Assembly: GCA_018714895.1 (NCBI GenBank) | Contig: DVMQ01000018.1 | Coordinates: forward strand, 1 to 64,000 | From: Coprovicinus avistercoris | GTDB taxonomy: Bacteria > Actinomycetota > Coriobacteriia > Coriobacteriales > Atopobiaceae | DNA: 64,000 nucleotides | Reading direction: 5' to 3' | In this document: in pieces, positions 9,596 to 17,333 of the stretch | How positions within the stretch are numbered: position 1 is the stretch's first letter | Layout of the letters: the number at the start of each line of letters is the position of its first letter | Notes under the pieces: model-generated | Told to the model about the DNA's origin: nothing | The model's database searches: none | The model's input: the letters and a program-made list of their open reading frames with translations, nothing else | Position numbers and translations under genes: made by a program

Positions 9596-10591
9596 GTGGC
9601 AAATCATTTCGCCAACGATGAGCAACGGGGGGAATGGGCCAATATTCCGGATCCGGCAGAGCCAGCAGCGCAGCCTGACAATATGGCTCCGATCCAAAAT
9701 ATTCCAGATCCTGCTGCCATCGAGCAGTCGGTTCCCGATCCCTTCGTTTATGACGAGCAAACCGCTCTTGATGCTCAGTACGAGCAGGTCGAATCAGAAT
9801 CTGAAGAAATCGTTGAGAGTGAAGAGGGCTTTACAAGCGTATTTTCACCTCTCCAGGACGCTGCTTCAGCTGAGCTCCCCCGCTCATCAAATCCGGTTAT
9901 TTCACTCAGAAATGTAACGAAAATCTATCCCGCACAGCCCAATAAGCCTGCTCTTGAGGATGTAACCCTGGATATTTATCCGGGTGAATTTGTCTTCCTC
10001 GTTGGGCATTCAGGCTCCGGAAAATCTACCTTCCTTCGCCTGCTTACACGCGAGCTTAAGGCTACTCATGGCCAAGTTATCGTTGCAGGCCAGGACCTTA
10101 CGAATATGCGCAATCGTAAGGTGCCGTTCTTGAGGCGCCAGATTGGCTGCGTGTTCCAGGACTTCAAATTGCTTCCCGATAAGACCACCTACGAAAATGT
10201 ATCGTTTGCTCTCGAATGCATTGGCAAACCGCGTTCGGTTATTCGTGCTCAGGTTCCTGAGGTGCTTCGTTTGGTCGGTTTAGGCGAGAAGATGGATAAC
10301 TATCCCGATCAGCTCTCAGGTGGCGAGCAGCAGCGTGTATCTGTTGCCCGCGCTATGGTCAATCGTCCGCCACTGCTTGTTTGCGACGAGCCGACCGGAA
10401 ACCTTGACCCGGCAATTTCGCTCGGCATCATGAAGCTGCTCGAGCGTATTAATCGTGCGGGCACCACAGTTCTTATGGCCACGCATGATCGTGAAATGGT
10501 TGACTCTATGCGCAAGCGCGTTATTGCTCTTGAGGCTGGTCATGTAGTGCGCGATCAGGAGAGGGGAGGTTACGGCTACTATGGCATCTAA
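9596..10591 (+). CDS. ftsE: Cell-division ATP-binding protein FtsE with long acidic N-terminal extension
   Basis: 331 residues. FtsE is the ABC ATPase that works with FtsX to activate peptidoglycan hydrolases at the septum. The ABC domain starts near residue 98 (NPVISLRNVTKIYP) and has Walker A GHSGSGKS (about 137-144), signature LSGGEQQRVSVARAM and Walker B LLVCDEPTGNLDP. Ahead of it is an Asp/Glu/Pro/Ala-rich stretch of about 97 residues in which NIPDPA occurs twice, absent from ordinary FtsE (about 220-230 residues). GTG 9596 follows AAAGGAG with five bases between them, so the extension appears to be translated. ftsX overlaps its end by 11 bases. Confidence 0.95.
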   Translation: MANHFANDEQRGEWANIPDPAEPAAQPDNMAPIQNIPDPAAIEQSVPDPFVYDEQTALDAQYEQVESESEEIVESEEGFTSVFSPLQDAASAELPRSSNPVISLRNVTKIYPAQPNKPALEDVTLDIYPGEFVFLVGHSGSGKSTFLRLLTRELKATHGQVIVAGQDLTNMRNRKVPFLRRQIGCVFQDFKLLPDKTTYENVSFALECIGKPRSVIRAQVPEVLRLVGLGEKMDNYPDQLSGGEQQRVSVARAMVNRPPLLVCDEPTGNLDPAISLGIMKLLERINRAGTTVLMATHDREMVDSMRKRVIALEAGHVVRDQERGGYGYYGI

Positions 10592-11501
10592 TCTGGGTTA
10601 TTCACTGCGTGAAGCAGGCCATCACTTTCGGAGGAATCTCTCTACGGCCTTAGGTGCTGTAGTTACCATTTTCCTTTCACTCTTTATTATCGGTTTGTTT
10701 GCTATTGGTTCGATCATGCTTAACAACATGGTTGGAAGTGTGGAGGATCAAGTAACTATTCAGGCATTTCTTTCCGATGATGCCGATCAGAGTGCGGTAG
10801 AGGCTCTTCAGGATAAGATTTCTGGATGGGACAACGTTCAGTCGGTTACCTATAAGAGCAAGGATGAGGCTCTTCAGGAGTATCGCGAGACGATGTCAAA
10901 CCGCAATGCTGAGGCTGCTGTTGCGGCACTTGATGGCGTCAATCCTGTGCCCGCATCTCTCGTTATTCAGCTCGACGACTCCCGTGAAGTGGCTGCTGTC
11001 GCCGATAAACTGATCGCTGATTCAGACTTCCAGGCAGTTGCTGACGATGAAGATGCGTCTGCTTCAGTCCTCTACGGACAAGGTACTGTTGAGCGTCTCT
11101 TTAGTGTGACAGCCTATATCCGTATTGTCGCAATCGTGCTGGTAGCCCTCTTGGTCTTTGTGGCATTTGTCTTTATCAACAACACCATTCGTTTGGCCAT
11201 TACGGCTCGTCGCCGTGAGATTGCTATCGAACGTTTGGTAGGTGCATCAAATAGCTTCATTCGCGGGCCCTTCCTTACCGAAGGTGTTCTTGAAGCTTTG
11301 TTTGGCGCACTGCTCTCCATTGGTGCTTTGCAGCTGCTTTGCTCGTTCGTGCTGCCGAGATTTGAAGAGAGCCTCTCGTTCCTTACCCTTACGGTTGATA
11401 CAAGCTCGCTCTTGCACATCTATGCGGCGCTTATTTTGGCAGGCGTTGTCATTGGTGCCTTCGGTTCATTCATTGCAATGAGGCGCTACCTCAAGGTTTA
11501 A
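10581..11501 (+). CDS. ftsX: Cell-division permease-like protein FtsX
   Basis: 306-residue membrane partner of FtsE. Layout is one N-terminal membrane helix (about 20-45), an extracellular domain (about 50-165) where hydrolase partners bind, then three more helices in the C-terminal half. GARRREIAIERLVGAS-type text (ITARRREIAIERLVGA) between helices is the conserved coupling region. Start ATG 10581 lies inside ftsE, preceded by GGGGAGG, so the two are translationally coupled. A hairpin follows the gene. Confidence 0.96.
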   Translation: MASNLGYSLREAGHHFRRNLSTALGAVVTIFLSLFIIGLFAIGSIMLNNMVGSVEDQVTIQAFLSDDADQSAVEALQDKISGWDNVQSVTYKSKDEALQEYRETMSNRNAEAAVAALDGVNPVPASLVIQLDDSREVAAVADKLIADSDFQAVADDEDASASVLYGQGTVERLFSVTAYIRIVAIVLVALLVFVAFVFINNTIRLAITARRREIAIERLVGASNSFIRGPFLTEGVLEALFGALLSIGALQLLCSFVLPRFEESLSFLTLTVDTSSLLHIYAALILAGVVIGAFGSFIAMRRYLKV

Positions 11502-11526
11502 TACCTTGTACAGGATTTGAGTTTCT

Positions 11527-11566
11527 GAGGCGGTGCAGCCATAAGGCGCGCCGCCTCTTATCTTTG
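11527..11566 (+). terminator. Likely terminator between ftsX and rnr
   Basis: A 10-bp stem, GAGGCGGTGC (11527-11536) with GCGCCGCCTC (11548-11557, one G-U pair), followed by TTATCTTT. The U tract is short, so termination may be partial, and rnr starts 12 bases later. Confidence 0.55.
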
Positions 11567-11577
11567 GAGGACCTCGC

Positions 11578-13629
11578 ATGGGCAGAAAAAGACATTCTCG
11601 TTCACGCGCATATGGATCACAGCGTCGGTCACGCGCGCTTGTCCTTGAGGGAACTCTACATATCGTGCGCCCTGGCGTGGCGACCGTGGAGACACAAGAG
11701 GGGACATTCCATGTTGCACGTGGCGGCATCCGTGAGGGTATGGATGGGGACCTGGTGCGGGTAACGCTTTCTCGTCATGCAAGTTCCTCTCAGCCACAAG
11801 AGCCGCGTGCATACGTTCAGTCGGTAATGGCTCGTGCCTGTGAATCATTTTTGGGTACCTATGGTGTGGCATCTCCACTTGGTGTTGTTGTCCCGTTAGA
11901 TGAACGCATCCGACGCGATTTCTTTGTATTGCCCGATGATAAGAGCGCAGATCGTTTGGGAATCAAAGAGGGAGATCTTGTAGTTGCGCGAATTTTGACG
12001 TATCCAACGCGGCGTGAAGCGGGCGTTGTAACACTTGATCGGCGTGTTGGCGCATCCGACGAAATAGATATTGATATTGAAAGTGTTATAGCGTCTTACA
12101 ATTTACCCTGCGCTTTTCCTGAGCGTGTTTTGAAAGAGACGGACGCACTTACCCTTGATGTTGATGGTGTTCTTGCCGCCCAACCGTATCGTCGCGATTT
12201 GCGAAAGGGCTGCTGCTTTACCATAGATCCTGTGGATGCACGTGATTTTGACGATGCGTTGTCTGTGGATATAACTGATCAGGGCTATACGCTTGGAGTG
12301 CATATCGCCGATGTTTCGCAGTATGTTCCACAGGATTCCTCATTGGATATTGAGGCACGGGCAAGAGGTTGTTCTGTCTATCTAGCCGATCGTGTTTTAC
12401 CTATGCTGCCAGAGCGTTTGAGCAATGATATTTGTTCATTGCGCCCAAATGAAGACCGGCTCTGCATGAGTGTGCTGATAGACCTCTCCTTAGACGGAGA
12501 AGTGCAGTCGTTTGAAATAACACCTTCAGCGATTCGCTCACAAGCACGCTTGGATTACGATTCAGTAGAGAAGCTGCTCGAAGGTAAGAGCACATCGTCA
12601 GATCTGTCTTGTGATGCGACTCATCGCGAAACAATTGCCCAAGCGCTTATGACGCTCGATAAAATTGCTGAGAAGCGCAGGATTATTCGCAAGCGTCGTG
12701 GTTCGATTGACTTTGAAACCGCGGAAGCAAAAGTTGTGCTCGATAAAAAAGGTGAGCCACAAGGAGTTCGTATTCGCGAACGTACAAATGCAACTTCACT
12801 TGTTGAAGAGGCCATGCTTGTCGCAAATGAGTGTGTGGCTCAACGTCTAGCACAGGCTGATATAGCGAGTGCGTATCGTGTTCATGAGCCTCCTATAGCA
12901 GAAAGACTCGAGAGCGCTCTTGTGATTCTGCATGAGCTTGAGCTTGTAAACTCCGAGGAATCGGAGCTTATCGCTGCTGGAGATCCGTATGTCGTGCAGA
13001 CGGTGCTCGAACGTGTGCGAGGTACCTCTTCCGAGCGTTTGGTTACATCGGTGCTTTTGCGAGCCCAGTCACGGGCTGTGTATGCTCCTCATAACGAGGG
13101 TCACTATGCGCTTGGAGCTCGTGCATACTGCCACTTTACCTCGCCCATCAGGCGCTATCCGGATCTTGTTATCCATCGCAGTATAAAAACGTTGCTAGGG
13201 ATCGATAAAAACGCTGGTATAAAGGGTAAAAAGAAAGATCTTCCACAGTTGTGCCGATCCTGTTCCGAACTTGAGCGAAGAGCTGATAGTGCCGCGCGCG
13301 CTTCTCAGCGAGCAAAATTGGCGCGCTTTTATCTGGATCGTGTAGGGGAGGTATACGGAGGTGTCATTTCAGGTGTTGAGAAATTCGGGCTCTTTGTTGA
13401 GCTTGAAAAGACGCTTGCCGAAGGCCTTGTGCCCATACGCTTGATGCCCTCTGGCAGCATAAGGTTTGACGAGAAGCGCATGCTGTTGCGTAATGATCAC
13501 GATGGACATACGTGGCGACTTGGCCAACGCGTCGCTGTCCGCATTGAGGATGCTGATCCCGCGCACGGCAAAATCACTCTCACGCTTGTCGGGGGAGCAA
13601 CTGGTCGGGTGCCGGGTGGGTTACACTAG
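11578..13629 (+). CDS. rnr: Ribonuclease R
   Basis: 683-residue RNase II-family 3'-5' exoribonuclease that degrades structured RNA and mRNAs released by trans-translation. N-terminal cold-shock-like segments come first, then the RNB catalytic domain with DPVDARDFDDALSVDI, which holds the metal-binding aspartates, and HFTSPIRRYPDLVIHR. A C-terminal S1 domain (GVISGVEKFGLFVEL) follows. It is shorter than E. coli RNase R because the N-terminal HTH and the basic tail are missing, which is common in Gram-positives. TTTGGAGG precedes ATG 11578. smpB and ssrA lie downstream, so the trans-translation partners are clustered. Confidence 0.95.
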   Translation: MGRKRHSRSRAYGSQRRSRALVLEGTLHIVRPGVATVETQEGTFHVARGGIREGMDGDLVRVTLSRHASSSQPQEPRAYVQSVMARACESFLGTYGVASPLGVVVPLDERIRRDFFVLPDDKSADRLGIKEGDLVVARILTYPTRREAGVVTLDRRVGASDEIDIDIESVIASYNLPCAFPERVLKETDALTLDVDGVLAAQPYRRDLRKGCCFTIDPVDARDFDDALSVDITDQGYTLGVHIADVSQYVPQDSSLDIEARARGCSVYLADRVLPMLPERLSNDICSLRPNEDRLCMSVLIDLSLDGEVQSFEITPSAIRSQARLDYDSVEKLLEGKSTSSDLSCDATHRETIAQALMTLDKIAEKRRIIRKRRGSIDFETAEAKVVLDKKGEPQGVRIRERTNATSLVEEAMLVANECVAQRLAQADIASAYRVHEPPIAERLESALVILHELELVNSEESELIAAGDPYVVQTVLERVRGTSSERLVTSVLLRAQSRAVYAPHNEGHYALGARAYCHFTSPIRRYPDLVIHRSIKTLLGIDKNAGIKGKKKDLPQLCRSCSELERRADSAARASQRAKLARFYLDRVGEVYGGVISGVEKFGLFVELEKTLAEGLVPIRLMPSGSIRFDEKRMLLRNDHDGHTWRLGQRVAVRIEDADPAHGKITLTLVGGATGRVPGGLH

Positions 13630-13670
13630 GCAAACACATGCGCAGATAAACGAGCGCAGAAGGGACATAT

Positions 13671-14540
13671 ATGAGTACTGGTGTTGCAAACCAAGCATAT
13701 TCTGGGCTTGCCGATGATCTTACCCGTGCTGAAGGACTCCTTGTAGCAGGGCGAGATGAAGATGCGGAGAAACTGCTTTCCTCACTTGCTGAGGATGCTG
13801 AAGAGTATGTCGATAGAAATTGTCATACCACGGATAAGGTGCAGTGGTTTAGTTTCCCAACACTTTTTGAACGCCTTTGTTATCGACGTGTTGAGAATGA
13901 CCCTCGCGAGCTGTATGACGTGGGGGAACCTCTGGATAGGCTTTATGCTGATTTAGGCTTAGCCTGTGTACGTCTTGGCGATTATGCCCGTGCTACCGAG
14001 GCGCTCAAACAGGCAGTGCGCTGGAACCCGATGGAGTGTGCTTACAGGCTTAACTTGGCAGATCTTTATCTCACGAATGGTGATGAGCGCGAGTTTCTCG
14101 CTCTGAGTTTTTCAGTATTTGAGCGCGCGAGCAATGCACAGCATCTTGTGCGCGCATACCTCAATTTTGCGCGCCATTATGAGCGGACAGGGCAAGCGGA
14201 GCTTCGTGCTGCATGTCTGCGCTGTGCACGTCGACTCGAGATGCCTTCCGAACAATTGGAAGCGGAGCTTGATGCCGTAAAAGGAACTGACGCTGATCCC
14301 GATTCACTAGACGATGCGCGTGCTCAGCAAATTTTGGCAGAAGAAGGTTTACCTGAAGGGGCAAATGCTGAGGTTGCTGTCTGTTTGCTTATGTGTGCTT
14401 CCGACGCAGCCGAAGTGGGCGATAAGAACCTTGCCACTGATTTGACGGTTCGAGCACGTGATCTTATTGGTGCGCCTGCGGCGTCCGCACTTATCCAGCT
14501 CATTCATGAGACTGATGAGGAGGCAGATACGCATGCCTAA
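13671..14540 (+). CDS. TPR-like cytoplasmic protein, function unknown
   Basis: 289 residues, acidic, with no signal peptide or membrane helix. The central region (about 80-180) shows tetratricopeptide-style helix pairs, for example LGLACVRLGDYARATEAL followed by WNPMECAYRLNLADLYL. TPR folds usually hold protein partners together. ATG 13671 follows GAAGGGAC. The 3' end overlaps smpB by eight bases, and rnr lies 41 bases upstream, so it sits inside a probable rnr-smpB operon. A link to RNA decay or ribosome rescue is only suggested by position. I recognise no named family. Confidence 0.75.
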   Translation: MSTGVANQAYSGLADDLTRAEGLLVAGRDEDAEKLLSSLAEDAEEYVDRNCHTTDKVQWFSFPTLFERLCYRRVENDPRELYDVGEPLDRLYADLGLACVRLGDYARATEALKQAVRWNPMECAYRLNLADLYLTNGDEREFLALSFSVFERASNAQHLVRAYLNFARHYERTGQAELRAACLRCARRLEMPSEQLEAELDAVKGTDADPDSLDDARAQQILAEEGLPEGANAEVAVCLLMCASDAAEVGDKNLATDLTVRARDLIGAPAASALIQLIHETDEEADTHA

Positions 14541-15003
14541 GCGCGAGCGTAAACTCATTGCCCGAAATCGTTCGGCACGCCATGAATACTTTGTTGATGA
14601 AACTTTCGAAGCAGGAATTGAGCTTCGAGGCACGGAAGTAAGAAGCTTGCGTGAGCGTGCATGCCAGATAACAGATGCCTTCTGTTTGATTCGCGGAGGG
14701 CAGTGTTGGCTTCATGGTGTGCACTTGCACCCATACTCACATGGCAATATTTGGAACGTTGATCCGGATAGAAAGCGCCGTCTATTGTTGCACCGTCGCC
14801 AAATTGACTATCTTGACGGTAAGCTTAGAGCAAAAGGCATGGCGCTCATCCCGCTTGAGTTGTATTTCAACGAACATAACCGAGTCAAGCTACTTATTGG
14901 GCTCTGTAGGGGTAAGAAGCTCTATGACAAGCGAGCGGATATGGCTCGCAGAGATGTTGATCGCGAGATTCGTCGTGCTATCAAGGAGAAGAACCGCTAC
15001 TAG
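14533..15003 (+). CDS. smpB: tmRNA-binding protein SmpB
   Basis: 156-residue partner of tmRNA. It brings alanyl-tmRNA to stalled ribosomes, and its tail reads the empty mRNA channel. The sequence begins with IARNRSARHEYFVDETFEAG and continues with GTEVRSLRE, the NIWNVDPDRKRRLLLHR-type strand region and LPLELYFN-like LIPLELYFNEHNRVKLLIGL. It ends in a basic helix, DVDREIRRAIKEKNRY. ATG 14533 is preceded by GAGGAGG and overlaps the preceding gene, which suggests coupling. ssrA lies 1.6 kb downstream. Confidence 0.97.
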   Translation: MPKRERKLIARNRSARHEYFVDETFEAGIELRGTEVRSLRERACQITDAFCLIRGGQCWLHGVHLHPYSHGNIWNVDPDRKRRLLLHRRQIDYLDGKLRAKGMALIPLELYFNEHNRVKLLIGLCRGKKLYDKRADMARRDVDREIRRAIKEKNRY

Positions 15004-15051
15004 GTGCTACAGATAGGCTGTACGTATTGGGTGGTTCAGAGGAGGCAGGTT

Positions 15052-15561
15052 ATGGATCCAAAGGCGCTCTTCAAGTTTTCATCCGGTTTGTATGTTGTAG
15101 CCGCTTCACACGGCGACGATGTTGGTGCTTGTCTCATCAACACTGGTATGCAACTTACAGCAGAACCCCTGCAAGTGCAGGTTGTTATCAATAAAGAAAA
15201 CCATACGGAATCTGTTGTTCGTGATGCCGGGAGCTTTTCTCTTGCTGTTGTGAGCGAGAAGGCAGACATGATGTATATCGGCCGTTTTGGATTCCGCTCC
15301 TCAGTTGATTTCGACAAGTTTAGTGGCATTCCATGTGAGCACACATCGCTGGGCGATCCTTATACCACCGAGTGCACGTGCGCAATGCTGGGATGCAAGG
15401 TTGTCCAAACGCTTGATGTTGGTACGCACACGCTTTTTGTTGGAGAAGTGGTGGACGCGGAAGTACTTTCCGACGATGCGCCTATGACCTACACCTACTA
15501 CCATACGGTTCTTAAGGGAAAGACGCCCGCCAAGGCATCTTCTTATATTCCTCAGGGATAG
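15052..15561 (+). CDS. Flavin reductase-domain protein (probable Hrb flavin subunit)
   Basis: 169 residues of the flavin reductase-like (FMN-binding split-barrel) family. MDPKALFKFSSGLYVVAAS and NTGMQLTAEPLQVQVVINKEN match the N-terminal domain of high-molecular-weight rubredoxins, NAD(P)H:rubredoxin oxidoreductases of anaerobes. The usual Hrb is a flavin reductase domain fused to rubredoxin. Here a 47-residue rubredoxin is encoded separately about 105 bases downstream, so the two probably work as one electron carrier, for example to reduce oxygen or peroxide scavengers. ATG 15052 is chosen because GAGGAGG lies just upstream. Confidence 0.8.
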   Translation: MDPKALFKFSSGLYVVAASHGDDVGACLINTGMQLTAEPLQVQVVINKENHTESVVRDAGSFSLAVVSEKADMMYIGRFGFRSSVDFDKFSGIPCEHTSLGDPYTTECTCAMLGCKVVQTLDVGTHTLFVGEVVDAEVLSDDAPMTYTYYHTVLKGKTPAKASSYIPQG

Positions 15562-15666
15562 AAATACGCTGGCTGGGTATCATCAGGCAAGAGCTATGAA
15601 AAATAGCGGCCAGATTTGTTTCTAGAGGAAGTGTTGCCTCGTATGAGGCTGAAGGAAGGAGTTCTT

Positions 15667-15810
15667 ATGAGCGACGAGAAGAAGACCTATACATTCCGTT
15701 GCACCGTTTGTGGCTTTGAGGTAACTGTTGATACCCCCGAGCTGCCCGAGGACTATGTTTGCCCAACCTGCGGTGTTGGCCCTGAGCTGTTTGAGCTCGT
15801 CGAGGACTAA
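15667..15810 (+). CDS. Rubredoxin
   Basis: A 47-residue electron carrier with one Fe(Cys)4 site: Cys12-x2-Cys15 (FRCTVCGFEV) and Cys32-x2-Cys35 (YVCPTCGVGPELF). It is slightly shorter than classical rubredoxin (about 53 residues) and resembles the C-terminal domain of fused Hrb proteins. The start ATG 15667 follows GAAGGAAGGAG. The neighbouring flavin reductase gene is its probable reductase. A terminator hairpin follows. Confidence 0.9.
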   Translation: MSDEKKTYTFRCTVCGFEVTVDTPELPEDYVCPTCGVGPELFELVED

Positions 15811-15887
15811 AACCCGTTCAAGTGTTTCGAAGCTCGTGCTTAAGACATGAGGATTTGAGCACCGTTGCTCTGTAAACGGATGTAGCA

Positions 15888-15922
15888 AAAGCCTGCCATT
15901 CAAGAAATGGCAGGCTTTATTG
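15888..15922. terminator. Bidirectional terminator
   Basis: A 13-bp perfect stem, AAAGCCTGCCATT (15888-15900) with AATGGCAGGCTTT (15906-15918), with A/T-rich edges on both sides. It lies between the convergent rubredoxin and gamma-carbonic anhydrase genes and includes the latter's stop codon. Confidence 0.85.
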
Positions 15923-16429
15923 TTGCCACTGAGGCAGAGATGAGGCTGCAAGCTCAATGTAATGAATGGCGTTTGAAAGGTTGTCCGCCATTTCTTCTGA
16001 TGAAAGTTTTCGGATAAGGCGTGCAGGACATCCAAAGGCAACATGTCCATCAGGGATGATTGTTCCCTCAGGTACCAGGGCTCCAGCGCCAATGAGGCAG
16101 TTGCTGCCAACGTGAGCGCCATCGAGCACAATAGCGCCCATGCCGATAAGAGTGGCGTTATCAATGGTACATCCATGCAAGATAGCGCTGTGTCCCACGG
16201 TGACATGTTTGCCGAGCACAACAGGACGGTCCTTCGAAACATGTATGACGGCATTGTCTTGCACATTGGTACCAGCGCCAATGGTGATAGGCGCCTCGTC
16301 ACCTCTTAGAACTGCTCCAAACCAAATGTTTGCCTGAGAGTTAAGTGTTACATCGCCTTGGATGGTTGCGTTTAAGGCAACCCATGGCCCCGATACAGTC
16401 TTTTGTGGTCTTTTATCCAGCTGCGTCAT
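15917..16429 (-). CDS. Gamma-carbonic anhydrase-like hexapeptide-repeat protein
   Basis: 170-residue left-handed beta-helix protein of the gamma-carbonic anhydrase/YrdA/PaaY family. Hexapeptide repeats run through most of it (for example IGMGAIVLDGAHVG). The three zinc-ligand histidines sit in the usual pattern: NVQDNAVIHVS, then GHSAILHGC. A C-terminal amphipathic helix follows. Family members may hydrate CO2 or bind coenzyme-like ligands, and many have no proven activity. I start at the internal ATG 16429, preceded by GAGGCG, because the upstream residues are not family-like. It is convergent with rubredoxin and transcribed alone. Confidence 0.85.
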   Translation of the reverse strand: MTQLDKRPQKTVSGPWVALNATIQGDVTLNSQANIWFGAVLRGDEAPITIGAGTNVQDNAVIHVSKDRPVVLGKHVTVGHSAILHGCTIDNATLIGMGAIVLDGAHVGSNCLIGAGALVPEGTIIPDGHVAFGCPARLIRKLSSEEMADNLSNAIHYIELAASSLPQWQQ

Positions 16430-16620
16430 CTTGCGCCTCAAACTTTCAATGCGTGGTAAGACTTTGATTAGAACAGGCTCTTTCGATCTCTTATGACACA
16501 AGGTATATCAATAAAGACCTGTAAATCATGGATATATGCGGGTATACTACCGTGGCAAGAGTTTGTTTGCCAACTCATTTGCACGTTGACATTTGTATGG
16601 TGGTTTTTAAACCTCCTTTT

Positions 16621-16989
16621 GGGGGCGACTGGTTTCGACAGGGTAGTTCTGAGGTGGGCAGCAGGTCGTGGTCTCCTCGCCACGTTAAACAGGGGTACCG
16701 TCAAATTGAATTGACGACAATAACTCTTATGAGCCTCAGCTGGCTCTTGCTGCTTAATTAAAATAGCAGCCGTCAATGCGGGAGTTGCTCCTGCTCTCGC
16801 GGCGACGTCACTCTAGGGAGCTGCGCACATGGACGTGGTTGGTATGCCGTGTGCTAAGGCCGAACCAACTGGAATGCAGCGTGCCAGTTATCGAGCATAA
16901 TGCATTCGAGATCTAATCGATAACTGAGCCTGGAGACACCTGCCAGGGGATTGCTTTGGACCGGAGTTCGATCCTCCGCGCCTCCACCA
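16621..16989 (+). ncRNA. ssrA: Transfer-messenger RNA (tmRNA)
   Basis: 369 nucleotides. The 5' end GGGGGCG pairs with CGCCTCC near the 3' end, followed by A and an encoded CCA (16986-16989), which together make the alanine-acceptor tRNA-like domain. The T-arm GGAGTTCGATCCTCC is present. The tag reading frame (about 16713-16757) encodes DDNNSYEPQLALAA then TAA, ending in the LALAA-type degron recognised by ClpXP-like proteases. The exact resume codon, the first or second GAC, is not certain. A TTGACA box at 16588-16593 with a weak TAAACC may be its promoter. Confidence 0.96.
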
Positions 16990-17333
16990 TCATTTCCGCA
17001 GGTTTTCTACGTTTATGCTGGTAGAAAGCCTGCGTTTTCTTTGTATATCTCATATTTCTTATGATATTTTTGGCAGATTTTGGCAGATGCCATCCCTGCC
17101 GGAACTTTCACTGCTGACCGAATTTATCGCGTCATCAGGAATGGGGCGAAACCTCTGGGGTAGCTAAAGTCACTGGAGGTTTTGGATAAAAACGTCATAA
17201 TGAAGATTACAATATAGTTTCGGGATTCCAATTCCGAAGTTTGTGTCGCAATGCGTGTAAACGTCAACTCGGGCAAGTAGTGGCTTGCCCTTAAGGTTTG
17301 ATTGCCTATGTAGGCGGTCAGAAGGAGGAAACA
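16990..17333. other. Spacer with possible gene remnant and leader hairpins
   Basis: This 344-base stretch holds the ssrA terminator, a short open frame on the plus strand (about 17065-17163) ending GAKPLG and stop with no start codon or ribosome site, and two inverted repeats just before the alcohol dehydrogenase gene. Those repeats are TTCGG/CCGAA near 17219-17239 and GGGCAAG/CTTGCCC at 17271-17290. tmRNA 3' ends are classic integration sites, so the open frame could be a decayed mobile-element gene, but I see no duplicated ssrA end. Confidence 0.4.
16997..17045 (+). terminator. Terminator of ssrA
   Basis: A stem with CGCAGGNTTTCTAC (from 16997) pairing to GTAGAAAGCCTGCG (to 17034), then TTTTCTTTG. 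It directly follows the tmRNA gene. Confidence 0.88.

Noticed and set aside
16960..17333. Attachment-site duplication of the ssrA 3' end
   Set aside because: I looked for a second copy of the GATCCTCCGCGCCTCCACCA-type end downstream and found none in this stretch.
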